Virus record (IMG/VR): IMGVR_UViG_3300028840_001367 | Coordinates: 1 to 60,368 of that record | Source of the DNA: a virus | Reading direction: 5' to 3' (one strand) | DNA length: 60,368 nucleotides | In this document: in pieces, positions 24,258-31,590 of the stretch | How positions within the stretch are numbered: position 1 is the first letter of the stretch | How the letters are laid out: the number at the start of each line of letters is the position of its first letter | Program-made: the position numbers and the translations under genes | The notes under the pieces: generated by a model | What the model was told of the DNA's origin: nothing | The model's input: the letters and a program-made list of their open reading frames with translations, nothing else | Database searches by the model: none

Positions 24258-24689
24258 ATGCACGACATTGAGACAGTACAGCAGCTTATGCAGAGGCACC
24301 CTGACAAGCTCATTGCCAAGGCCAAGCAGTGTGACGTATATGTCACCACACACTTTGGCGTCTTTGAGGTTGTCTCACCCACCATTGACCGTGACACTGG
24401 TGAGCGTACCAAGTACTATGTGAGGCAGTACACCACAGGCAGTGAGAAAGTCTCACACTGGCGGTGTGGGTGCAAGTGGTGCTCATATCATCCCACCAAG
24501 ACCTGTGCACACAAGCTGGCAGTGCAACTCTGGCTTGCTGAGGCTGGCAACCAGTACATGTCTGCTTGGGCTGGCAAAGAGGATGCCAAGAGGCAGCACA
24601 GACGCACAGTCAGGTCAGATGATGTATACCTGACCTATCGCAACAGACCAGAGCCAGCACCAGTCAGCAACCCAATTGCAGCAGACTGA
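24258..24689 (+). CDS. SWIM zinc-finger protein
   Basis: Protein of 143 residues, ATG 24258 after GAGGAGTCAGACAA. Residues ~76-100 (HWRCGCKWCSYHPTKTCAHKLAVQLW) match the SWIM pattern C-x-C ... C-x-H. The preceding beta-rich part (YVTTHFGVFEVVSPTID) and the zinc knuckle together resemble SWIM-domain partners of recombination proteins and transposases. It stands alone between its own promoter and a terminator. A DNA- or protein-binding role is inferred. Confidence 0.75.
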   Translation: MHDIETVQQLMQRHPDKLIAKAKQCDVYVTTHFGVFEVVSPTIDRDTGERTKYYVRQYTTGSEKVSHWRCGCKWCSYHPTKTCAHKLAVQLWLAEAGNQYMSAWAGKEDAKRQHRRTVRSDDVYLTYRNRPEPAPVSNPIAAD

Positions 24690-24697
24690 GAGGCTCA

Positions 24698-24736
24698 AGG
24701 GTGACCTTGGCTCAAGGGTCAGGGTCACCCTCTTTT
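24698..24736 (+). terminator. Intrinsic terminator
   Basis: AGGGTGACC (24698-24706)/GGTCACCCT (24723-24731) followed by CTTTT. Shared stem family. Confidence 0.8.
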
Positions 24737-24773
24737 GGGTCTCAGGGTGTTGACAATTGGTTGTCAAAAAGGC

Positions 24774-24802
24774 TTGACAGCAGTTGTCACTTGTGCTATA
24801 AT
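24774..24802 (+). promoter_or_regulatory. Early promoter P7
   Basis: TTGACA (24774-24779), 17-bp spacer with GTTGTCACTTGTGC, TATAAT (24797-24802). A second TTGACAATTGGTTGTCAA palindrome (24750-24767) sits just upstream, an operator candidate. Confidence 0.8.
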
Positions 24803-24860
24803 ACTTGTGCAGCACCCAAACGAGTCAAGCGCAAAAGCGCAATCAGAGAGGAGTCATACA

Positions 24861-25499
24861 ATGACCAGCAACCAGCAGACAGCACAACTCAGTGAGATTA
24901 TTGAGGCACTTGAGCGTGCTTGGCAGACCATCCAGTATGTGCACCCTGACACCAGAGACGCTGTCTTGTGTGTGTACCAGCACCACAAAGGTGACAGACG
25001 TGGTCACTATGCCAGCAACTCTTGGACAGAGAGACGTGAGGGTGACCAAGAGGCAAGGCTTGATGAGGTATACATTAGCTCACACATCTTGGCAGAGGGT
25101 GCACGGTCAGTGCTTGAGACGCTCTTGCATGAGGCAGTGCACAGCATTGCAGACACCAAGCAGATCAAAGACACCTCAAGGCAAGGACGCTGGCACAACA
25201 AACGCTTTGAGGCTCTTGCCAAGACAGTTGGTCTGACAGTTGTGTCTGACAAGTCCATTGGGTGCCGTACACCAGACATCACCAGTGAGACTGCTGAGGA
25301 GTATGCAGACTTGCTGGCAGACCTTGAGCCAGTGCTGAGACTGTACCAGCCAGTTGCCAGCAGGGTGAGCAAGCCAAGAGCCAAGCCAGTCAAGCTGGTG
25401 TGCTCTGGTTGTGGTGCCAAGCTCAGTGTGAGCCAAAAAGTGTATGAGGCAGCAAGCCTTGTGTGCAATGAGTGCTCAGAGCCTTTTGAGGCAATCTGA
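24861..25499 (+). CDS. SprT-like zinc metalloprotease
   Basis: Protein of 212 residues, ATG 24861 after GAGAGGAGTCATACA. The active-site helix is LLHEAVHSIA (HExxH; ~96-101), followed by GRWHNKRFEALAKTVGL with a possible third zinc ligand, and a C-terminal zinc ribbon (CSGCGAKL ... CNECSEPF, ~180-205). This order (HExxH then zinc ribbon) is the SprT/Spartan layout. Eukaryotic Spartan removes DNA-protein crosslinks; phage SprT-like proteins are common but poorly studied. Function here is inferred. Confidence 0.8.
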   Translation: MTSNQQTAQLSEIIEALERAWQTIQYVHPDTRDAVLCVYQHHKGDRRGHYASNSWTERREGDQEARLDEVYISSHILAEGARSVLETLLHEAVHSIADTKQIKDTSRQGRWHNKRFEALAKTVGLTVVSDKSIGCRTPDITSETAEEYADLLADLEPVLRLYQPVASRVSKPRAKPVKLVCSGCGAKLSVSQKVYEAASLVCNECSEPFEAI

Positions 25500-25507
25500 G
25501 TGAGCCA

Positions 25508-25538
25508 AGAGGGTGACTCTCAACCAGGGTCACCCTCT
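25508..25538. terminator. Hairpin, AGAGGGTGAC stem
   Basis: 10-bp stem AGAGGGTGAC (25508-25517)/GTCACCCTCT (25529-25538), followed by CAACTTTT. Shared stem family. Confidence 0.7.
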
Positions 25539-25544
25539 CAACTT

Positions 25545-25562
25545 TTGACAGTGAGGTGTCAA
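25545..25562 (+). promoter_or_regulatory. TTGACA-GTGAGG-TGTCAA ribosome-site hairpin
   Basis: A 6-bp stem TTGACA/TGTCAA with the ribosome site GTGAGG as its loop, three bases before ATG 25565. The same structure precedes genes on the other strand at 31009, 41330 and 51600. Confidence 0.65.
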
Positions 25563-25564
25563 TT

Positions 25565-26089
25565 ATGAGAGAGCAGAGGTGTACTGGTCATTGGGTTGAG
25601 ACCAGTGCTGGCAGAGAGTTTGACTGTGACATGGATGATGGCAGAGTGTGTGAGGTGTGTGAGTTTGGCCCTTTTGCCAAGCTCAACAGTGACCAACTCA
25701 AGGTGTCAGCTTTTCGGGACATGGTCAAGGCTTTGTGGCGTCATGTTGGCGTGGTTGACTGTGTCCGTTTTGTGGGTCAAGAGCTTTTTGAGCTTGACAG
25801 TCTGCTCATGAGGCTTGGGTACCAGGGTGACCAGTACTCACGCAACAGCCAAGACCCTGGTGACCTTGAGGCAGCAATGAGGCTTGAGCTTGGACAGTTG
25901 TACATGATGGTGCTCAGCTTGGGCACTGTGCTTGAGTGCAACTTGAGTGACTGTCTGGCAGAGGCTCTTGAGCACCAAGAGAGCAAGTGCCTTGACAAGC
26001 TCATTGAGGCAGTACACCAGGGTGAGACACTCAGCAGTGAGCAGATTGAGTTGCTTGAGGTGCTGAGGCAGAGGCTCTTGCAGCGTTAG
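25565..26089 (+). CDS. Hypothetical protein (174 aa), last early gene
   Basis: ATG 25565; ribosome site inside the hairpin at 25545-25562. The N terminus has a cysteine pattern (CTGHW ... FDCDMDDGRVCEVC, ~6-36) that may bind zinc. The rest is helical and acidic (ELFELDSLLMRLG; SSEQIELLEVLRQRLLQR). No family recognised. It is the final plus-strand gene before the convergent terminator. Confidence 0.75.
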   Translation: MREQRCTGHWVETSAGREFDCDMDDGRVCEVCEFGPFAKLNSDQLKVSAFRDMVKALWRHVGVVDCVRFVGQELFELDSLLMRLGYQGDQYSRNSQDPGDLEAAMRLELGQLYMMVLSLGTVLECNLSDCLAEALEHQESKCLDKLIEAVHQGETLSSEQIELLEVLRQRLLQR

Positions 26090-26118
26090 TGTACTAGCGT
26101 CTCACTGAGAGACACAGA

Positions 26119-26160
26119 GAGCACCAGCAGAGTTGAGATTGCTGGTGCTCTTGATGTTTT
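26119..26160. terminator. Convergent terminator between early and late arms
   Basis: GAGCACCAGC (26119-26128)/GCTGGTGCTC (26141-26150), then TTGATGTTTT on the plus strand. It separates the plus-strand early genes from the minus-strand late genes that end at 26175. Confidence 0.8.
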
Positions 26161-26174
26161 CTGCACTGTGGTGC

Positions 26175-26411
26175 TCAGAGAGGCACTGAGTCACCCTTTG
26201 TTGAGTCAAGCAGCACGGTGCTTTTAATGAACGTCATGACCCACTTGAGAGGCACACCATTCTCACCAGTCTCACTCACATACGTGCCTCTGTGCTGGTA
26301 CCCATGCTGCTGGTATGCCACAATGTGAGTTGTTTGCTCCTCAATCGTGGTGATTGTGACATGTCTGGTGGTCACCTCAAGCTTGTATGCTCTCTCAAGA
26401 GACGCACTCAT
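26175..26411 (-). CDS. Hypothetical protein (78 aa), end of late operon
   Basis: ATG 26411 overlaps the stop of the preceding exported protein (ATGA). Beta-rich small protein (YKLEVTTRHVTITTIEEQTTHIVAYQQHG; KWVMTFIKSTVLLDS). No motif for lysis or binding recognised. It is the last late gene. Confidence 0.65.
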   Translation of the reverse strand: MSASLERAYKLEVTTRHVTITTIEEQTTHIVAYQQHGYQHRGTYVSETGENGVPLKWVMTFIKSTVLLDSTKGDSVPL

Positions 26412-27286
26412 GGTGCTGCCTCAAGCAACAGAAACTCACCAGCCAGTATGAGTGCCTCACCAAGACTCTTGACAATGCGCTTGTGAGTCTCAGTTGCAAT
26501 CTGGTCAACCAAGTCTGGTGGCAGAGGTGTCACGGTTGGCACTGGTGTTGGTGTGGTTGGGTCTGGTGTTGGTGTGACGGTTGGTGTGCTGGTTGGGTTT
26601 GGTGTGGGTGTTGGCTCTGGCTCACCCTCTTGCACCAAGGATAGATCGTCAACATATGCGTTGTTGTGTTTCATGGGCCATTCTGCTTGACCCCACACAA
26701 AGACGGTTGCACGGTCAGAGCGTGCAATTGTGCTCACTGTAAGCTCAAAGTACTGGTCATAGGGTTGCACCGTCTCAGACCAGACAATGTCAAGGCTTTC
26801 AGGGTCAGTACCACCATAGGGGTCAATGCCAACCCTCAGACGGTACTTGCCATCACTGACCCTTGGGTTGTCGTGACTGGCAGACCACGCTTGCACCCAA
26901 CCATTGAGCGTGAGTTGTCTGCCAACAGAGAGACCGTCAACCCTCTGCCAGATACCAGCAGTGTGTGTTGCATAGTTGTTGAACCATTGATGAGCCTTGG
27001 TGCCTGAGTGTATACGGTGCCTGTCAATAGCATACTCTGCAATCTTGTACTCTGGTCTGGTGTCAGTCTCATGCCACCAAGCACGCCAGTACTTTGCCAC
27101 AAAGAGTTGTGGCACACCGTCTTGGTAGTACCCACCAAGCTCAGCACCACCGTTGACCAGCAAGTTGTTGGTTGGCAGTGCCTCTGCTGTGTGCATGTTG
27201 TTGCTGAGGGTGACAGAGCCAGCAACAATGGCAGCAATGCACCCCACTATGATCAAGGTGAGTGTGAGTTGTGCTCTCTTGCTCAT
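26408..27286 (-). CDS. Exported jelly-roll (CBM-like) protein with PT linker
   Basis: Protein of 292 residues, start 27286. N-terminal signal anchor (LTLTLIIVGCIAAIVAGSVTL, ~7-27). Residues ~40-225 read as a beta-sandwich carbohydrate-binding-type domain: NLLVNGGAELGGYYQDG, HQWFNNYATHTAGIWQRVDGL, LTLNGWVQAWS and NAYVDDLSLV. A Pro/Thr linker follows (TPTPNPTSTPTVTPTPDPT, ~232-262), then a C-terminal amphipathic helix (DLVDQIATETHKRIVKSLGEALIL). The PT linker and this domain style are frequent in Chloroflexota secreted proteins. It could be a cell-surface binding or lysis-related protein; no catalytic domain is seen. Adjacent to the holin-like gene. Confidence 0.75.
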   Translation of the reverse strand: MSKRAQLTLTLIIVGCIAAIVAGSVTLSNNMHTAEALPTNNLLVNGGAELGGYYQDGVPQLFVAKYWRAWWHETDTRPEYKIAEYAIDRHRIHSGTKAHQWFNNYATHTAGIWQRVDGLSVGRQLTLNGWVQAWSASHDNPRVSDGKYRLRVGIDPYGGTDPESLDIVWSETVQPYDQYFELTVSTIARSDRATVFVWGQAEWPMKHNNAYVDDLSLVQEGEPEPTPTPNPTSTPTVTPTPDPTTPTPVPTVTPLPPDLVDQIATETHKRIVKSLGEALILAGEFLLLEAAP

Positions 27287-27630
27287 TGTGGCACCTCTTT
27301 TGGCTTGCTGAGTGCAAGGTGCCCATGAAACTGCTGGCTTGACAGGTACGTGGTTGCAATGACAGCAAAGAGCGTGGTGAGCCAGTCTTGTGGCGTGGCT
27401 GGTACTTTTTCAAGTCCAAGCCAGAGCAGCAGAAAGTATGCACCAATGGACAAGACAGAGGCAATTGCCAGCACAAGCCAACGCTTTGCCCATGCAACCA
27501 ACTCTTTGGCTTTGGGCCAAAGCATCTCAACCCAATGCTCCCATACCCAAAAGGCCAAAAAGCCAGCACCACCAAGGGTGACAATCCACACCAGAAAGCG
27601 TGGCAGCAATCCAAGATCAAGGTCAAGCAT
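27283..27630 (-). CDS. Holin-like membrane protein
   Basis: Protein of 115 residues, ATG 27630 after GAGAGGAGAGTATC. Three likely membrane segments: ~10-30 (FLVWIVTLGGAGFLAFWVWEHW), ~52-72 (WLVLAIASVLSIGAYFLLLWLG) and ~82-100 (LTTLFAVIATTYLSS), with a charged C terminus (LSKPKEVPQ). Size, topology and position at the end of the late operon suggest a holin, but no recognisable endolysin lies beside it, so this is moderate confidence. Confidence 0.6.
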   Translation of the reverse strand: MLDLDLGLLPRFLVWIVTLGGAGFLAFWVWEHWVEMLWPKAKELVAWAKRWLVLAIASVLSIGAYFLLLWLGLEKVPATPQDWLTTLFAVIATTYLSSQQFHGHLALSKPKEVPQ

Positions 27631-27642
27631 GATACTCTCCTC

Positions 27643-28290
27643 TCATTGTATGAGTGTGACAAACTTTGCAAACAAGTCAGCAAGTTGCTGAGCGTCTGCA
27701 CCAAGTACAACCAAAAACAACACAACTGAGGCAACACCAGTCACCTTGAGCCAGTTGTGATACGCTTTCATTTTAGCACTGTATTCTGTGAGCTTGGCAC
27801 TGTACTCTGTCATTTTAGTGCTGCACTCTGCCATGACCGTCTGCACGTGCTCAAGCTCAGTCTTGACTTTTGCAAGCTCTGCCTTGAGACTCTCAATGAG
27901 ACGGTCTTTGAGTATCTGTCTGCCATAACGGTTGAGGATTGCTTGCACTGCTGCTGCTGGCACTGGCTTTGGCACAACGTTGTCTGCACCTCTGACCAGC
28001 ATGGCAATCTCAATCTCTCTGGTGACGTACCCTGAGATTATGCAGCAAGGTCCATGTCTCTGGTTGAGCCAACTGTCAAGCACAATGCTGCCAGCATCCT
28101 CTTGAGCACCAAAGTGCAAGTCAAGCAAGAGTATGTCTGGTTGGTCAGACTCAATGGCTTTGATTGCAGCACTCACGCTTGAGGCAGTGTCAGTGTCAAA
28201 GCCAAGACTGGTGGCAATTCTGGCAAGCAGCGTGGCAATGATTGGCTCATCGTCTGCAATAAGTACTTTGATCTGTTGGGATTGAAACAA
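27643..28290 (-). CDS. Membrane-anchored CheY-like receiver protein
   Basis: Protein of 215 residues from a TTG at 28290 (GTGAGGTGTTCTC upstream). Residues 7-125 are a complete response-regulator receiver domain: acidic pair Asp13-Asp14 (LIADDEP), phospho-acceptor Asp57 (ILLLDLHF), Ser86 (CIISGY) and Lys108 (VVPKPV). All key residues are present. There is no DNA-binding output. Instead a coiled coil follows (~125-178; LKAELAKVKTELEHVQ and three TEYSAK(L/M)-type repeats), then a transmembrane helix (~182-198; VTGVASVVLFLVVLGA) and a short tail. A membrane-tethered receiver in a phage late operon, beside a holin-like gene, is unusual. It might sense host phosphorylation to time lysis, or be a conversion protein. 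Confidence 0.85.
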   Translation of the reverse strand: MFQSQQIKVLIADDEPIIATLLARIATSLGFDTDTASSVSAAIKAIESDQPDILLLDLHFGAQEDAGSIVLDSWLNQRHGPCCIISGYVTREIEIAMLVRGADNVVPKPVPAAAVQAILNRYGRQILKDRLIESLKAELAKVKTELEHVQTVMAECSTKMTEYSAKLTEYSAKMKAYHNWLKVTGVASVVLFLVVLGADAQQLADLFAKFVTLIQ

Positions 28291-28299
28291 GAGAACACC

Positions 28300-28584
28300 T
28301 CACAGACTGATAATGAGCCTCAGACGGTCAAGTGTCTCACGTCTGCCAGCAGCGTCAAGCCAAGTGTGCATGTCGTCAAATATGGTCACAAAGGTCTGCA
28401 CATCCTCAATGGTTGCCTCAATGCCAGCAGCGTCAAGGTCTGCTTGTGTTAGCTCATCAGAGCCACCAGACTCATACCCTCTTGACTCAAAGACCCTTGC
28501 CAACTCCTCACACATCCTCTCAAAGTTGGCAAAGTCTGTTGTGCCTTGCCTGACCCTGCTTGCAAAGTCTGCTTTATTTGACAT
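28300..28584 (-). CDS. Small acidic helical protein
   Basis: Protein of 94 residues starting MSNKADFASRVRQG (RBS GAAAGAGGCAGAC). Helical throughout (FERMCEELARVFESRGYES; ADLDAAGIEATIEDVQTFVTIFDDMHTWLDA). It sits between the tail fibre and the receiver protein. Possibly a tail accessory or lysis regulator; no family assigned. Confidence 0.65.
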   Translation of the reverse strand: MSNKADFASRVRQGTTDFANFERMCEELARVFESRGYESGGSDELTQADLDAAGIEATIEDVQTFVTIFDDMHTWLDAAGRRETLDRLRLIISL

Positions 28585-28596
28585 GTCTGCCTCTTT

Positions 28597-29853
28597 CTAA
28601 TTGACCTTTGTGATTGTAAGCTGTGATCGATAGGTACCACCATACAAGTACAAGCTGGCACTGCTCTCTGATTGGTATGTCAATTGTACATAATCGGCAG
28701 CAGACAAGGTCTTAACACATGACCCTGACATACGCCTCTCATCTTGACTTGCAAGCTCTTGGATCAAAGTACCACCAACATAAAGGTAAATTGTACAAAC
28801 AGCACCAGAGACATAGTTGATCCAAAGTGACACCTCAACTCTATATGTACCATCCTCTGGCACATGGCATCTCGTGTTGCTGGTTGAAAGGTAAAAACCA
28901 CCCTCTTGCCAACGAATAGAAAAAGGTACATTAGTACCAGCAATACCAGTTGTTGTCATAGAGCATTGGCAGTGCTTTGCCTTGCTGCTCTGAAAGTACC
29001 CGGCTGTTGTCTCAACATCACCACTTGCACGAATCTCACCAGTCACAGGATCACCAGAGACATTGACGTGCAAGCCACCGTCAAGTGTCACGTCATCTGT
29101 GTATGGTGTGCCAGCAGTGTTGCCAACGTGCAGACCCTCACCAATAGCAAGGTCATTGCCAAAGTAAGAGGTGCCACCATGAGCCACAAAGAGACGTACA
29201 CCACCACCACTTGATCGCACCTCAAAAATAGACTCACCACTTGCGGGGTTAACGCCAGTGCGTGCAATGAGACCCTGTGAGCCAGCACCACCACCACCAC
29301 CACGCTCAAGGAAAAAGTATGATGAGCCATCATATGACTCTATAACACCACGTGCAACAGTGCCAGCGTCAATGCCAACAATCAGACCGTCTGACATTGA
29401 CACCTCATTGGTAAAATGTTGACGTTGACTTGAGGCACCAGTGCGTGCACCAGAGGCAAGCAAGTACTGTGCATGGTCATCGTCACCAAGACCAGACAGG
29501 GTGCCATGATCATAGTCTGTCAGAGCGTCAACAGAGAGTTGCCCACCACCAGCATTATCCTCATGATCGTGCACCAGTGAGCCACCACCAGCAGAGAGGC
29601 TTGCCCATGTAACTTGTGTCCAAGCTGGCAGTGTGCCACCAGGGTTGACAAAGAGCACATAATTGGCATTGCCAATTGGCAGCAATGACCAGTCTGGCGT
29701 GCTGTCAGCAGTGACCATGTCACCCTCTGCTGTGGGTGAGGGTGTCACGCCAGATGTGTCATTCTGCTCAATCCTCTCAAGCTCAGCAACTCGCTGCTCA
29801 AGATTCTTGATGTGTGAGAGCAAGCTTTCAAGCTCTGCTTGGGTGACTGTCAC
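28597..29853 (-). CDS. Tail fibre protein with C1q-like C terminus
   Basis: Protein of 418 residues. The N terminus is a coiled coil (AELESLLSHIKNLEQRVAELERIE, ~5-28) suited to trimerisation. The middle is Gly-rich with short repeats and a DHGTLSGLGDDDHAQYLL motif, a well-known phage fibre/collar signature. The last ~130 residues (FSIRWQEGGFYLSTSNTRCHVPEDGTYRVEVSLWI ...) match the C1q/TNF-like jelly roll seen at fibre tips. It probably mediates host binding. Confidence 0.85.
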   Translation of the reverse strand: MTVTQAELESLLSHIKNLEQRVAELERIEQNDTSGVTPSPTAEGDMVTADSTPDWSLLPIGNANYVLFVNPGGTLPAWTQVTWASLSAGGGSLVHDHEDNAGGGQLSVDALTDYDHGTLSGLGDDDHAQYLLASGARTGASSQRQHFTNEVSMSDGLIVGIDAGTVARGVIESYDGSSYFFLERGGGGGAGSQGLIARTGVNPASGESIFEVRSSGGGVRLFVAHGGTSYFGNDLAIGEGLHVGNTAGTPYTDDVTLDGGLHVNVSGDPVTGEIRASGDVETTAGYFQSSKAKHCQCSMTTTGIAGTNVPFSIRWQEGGFYLSTSNTRCHVPEDGTYRVEVSLWINYVSGAVCTIYLYVGGTLIQELASQDERRMSGSCVKTLSAADYVQLTYQSESSASLYLYGGTYRSQLTITKVN

Positions 29854-29855
29854 TG

Positions 29856-31007
29856 CTATTGCTCCTCAATTATGAGCTTGATTGACTCAATGGGACTTGA
29901 GCCACGGTTGTCAATGGCAACGTCAACACCAGTGATCTTGAAAGTACCCTCAATGGTGCCGTAAGCTGGTGAGTCATAGCGTGCATACACAAGGTCACCA
30001 ATGTCACCACCAACGCAATAGTCATCACCATACGCACTGCCAGCAGTCTGCACTGGTACAAAGTCAAAACGGTCTCTGGCTTGCAAGTCATCAAGCTTGC
30101 GGTCACCAGCAGCGTTGAGTGCTGTGGTGTTGCCTTTCTCAATGCCAGAGGCATTGACATACACCTCAATGTCATTGGCAGCAGCATAGTTGGTGCCAGT
30201 GCGTACAACATAGTCTCTGTCAGACTCCTCACCCTTGCCACCAACAATGGCAACTGTCCTCTCTCTCATACGGTCAAGGGTGTACGTTGGGTTGAGCATG
30301 TTGCCAAAGTTGAGCATAAAGCGTACAGAGTCAGACCTATCTGTACCTCTCTGACCCTCATACCATCTGAACTCCCATGAGGGTGACCCTGGTGACCCTG
30401 TGTAGATCAAGTCAATGTCACCACCACCTTTGGTGCCAGTGCACTTGCTCAGAGCGTCAAGCAATGGTTTGTTGGTCACCCCAAGACTTGATATTGTGTC
30501 ACCACCACCAGAGCCAGCCTCAATGGTGATTGTAAAGTTGGTGATTGCGCCAGCACGGTGCCTACCATTGCCAGTTGTGGCATTGGCTGTTGCGTTATAG
30601 TTAACAATATCCTTGGCAATATCCTCAGCTTGGTCACCAGTAAAGCTGCTCTTGCCATCCTCACCAGCAGGGTATGCCACAATGCGCCAGTTGAGCACCC
30701 CAAGCTGTGAGTGACCACCAGCCTTGAAAAAGTCAATGTCATTGGCATTATACACTTGTGGTGCACGGTACACACCATAAAAGTCAGTGTACCAGTCAAT
30801 CCCCCAATCAATGACTCTCCTCCTCACCTCAACCAAGTCTTTGTCAGAGATTGTGCCAGCAAGGTCATGGTCACCACCAAGCAGCACAGACCAGACAGAG
30901 TCAGCGTTGACCCTCTTTGAGTATGTCAGGGTCAAAAAGTCTGTGACAAGGGCAATTCTGTACCCATCACTGTCTCTCACAATGAGTTGGTGTTGCGTCT
31001 GAGGCAT
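29856..31007 (-). CDS. Tail hub-type protein (ReqiPepy6 Gp37-like)
   Basis: Protein of 383 residues starting MPQTQHQLIVRDSDGYRIALVTDFLTLTYSKRVN. This opening (strand, D-x-x-G-x-R, then W-x-V-x-L-x-G at ~36-48) and the later YTLDRMRERTVAIVGGKGEESDRDYVVRTG are typical of siphovirus baseplate-hub/minor tail proteins annotated as Gp37-like. It sits between Dit/fibre genes and the distal fibre, as expected for a tail-associated protein. The ribosome site lies inside the hairpin at 31009-31026. Confidence 0.7.
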   Translation of the reverse strand: MPQTQHQLIVRDSDGYRIALVTDFLTLTYSKRVNADSVWSVLLGGDHDLAGTISDKDLVEVRRRVIDWGIDWYTDFYGVYRAPQVYNANDIDFFKAGGHSQLGVLNWRIVAYPAGEDGKSSFTGDQAEDIAKDIVNYNATANATTGNGRHRAGAITNFTITIEAGSGGGDTISSLGVTNKPLLDALSKCTGTKGGGDIDLIYTGSPGSPSWEFRWYEGQRGTDRSDSVRFMLNFGNMLNPTYTLDRMRERTVAIVGGKGEESDRDYVVRTGTNYAAANDIEVYVNASGIEKGNTTALNAAGDRKLDDLQARDRFDFVPVQTAGSAYGDDYCVGGDIGDLVYARYDSPAYGTIEGTFKITGVDVAIDNRGSSPIESIKLIIEEQ

Positions 31008-31008
31008 T

Positions 31009-31026
31009 TTGACACCTTGCTGTCAA
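31009..31026 (-). promoter_or_regulatory. TTGACA-GCAAGG-TGTCAA ribosome-site hairpin
   Basis: Minus strand, directly before ATG 31007. The ribosome site AAGG lies in the loop and right arm. One of four such structures. Confidence 0.6.
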
Positions 31027-31575
31027 CTATTGCTGACTTGGACACACCAGTCTGGTCACCCTGGTACCGTCTGTGTACTGGTCACAAGGTGTGGTCTCAT
31101 TGAGCCAGTATACCTCACCCTCAATGAGCCAGTCAAGTTGGTCAGACTGCACTGGTTGAGGTGTACTGGTTGGCAGAGGTGTTGGCTCTGGTGTGACCAG
31201 AGACGGTTGCTCAGAGTCAAACCACTTATGCACCAGCCATTGAGCACCACCAGTAAAAAAGAGGTGTATGGTTGTCCAAGTCTCATGGTACATTGGCACA
31301 CTTGGGTCTGGCAGCGTCTCAGCACAGACAGGCAAGCCACGCTGCTCTGGTGCAACATAGTACTTGACCATGTTGTACCCGTTTTGGTGGTGCTCAGCAG
31401 CAATCTTGCTGACACAGCCAATTGGCAATGGTGTTGGCTCTGGTGTTGGCTCTGGTCTCACTGGTGACACTGGTGAGACTTGAGCCAGCGTCTCTGGCTG
31501 GTACGCACTGAGCAGTGCTGCTGCAATGACCAGTGTTGCTGCTGCAATCTTGAGCAAGTCAGATGCTTTTGGCAT
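31027..31575 (-). CDS. Exported protein with Pro-rich linkers
   Basis: Protein of 182 residues, ATG 31575 after GGGAGAGTACACA. The N terminus is a signal peptide or anchor (LLKIAAATLVIAAALLSAYQPETLAQ, ~7-31) with a plausible cleavage site after ALA/LAQ. A PEPTPEPTPLPIG linker and a second TPEPTPLPTSTPQP linker flank a compact domain with cysteines (GCVSKIAA; PVCAETL). The domain is not recognised. An exported protein within the tail-gene cluster suggests a host surface or conversion function rather than a virion part. Confidence 0.7.
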   Translation of the reverse strand: MPKASDLLKIAAATLVIAAALLSAYQPETLAQVSPVSPVRPEPTPEPTPLPIGCVSKIAAEHHQNGYNMVKYYVAPEQRGLPVCAETLPDPSVPMYHETWTTIHLFFTGGAQWLVHKWFDSEQPSLVTPEPTPLPTSTPQPVQSDQLDWLIEGEVYWLNETTPCDQYTDGTRVTRLVCPSQQ

Positions 31576-31590
31576 TGTGTACTCTCCCTT

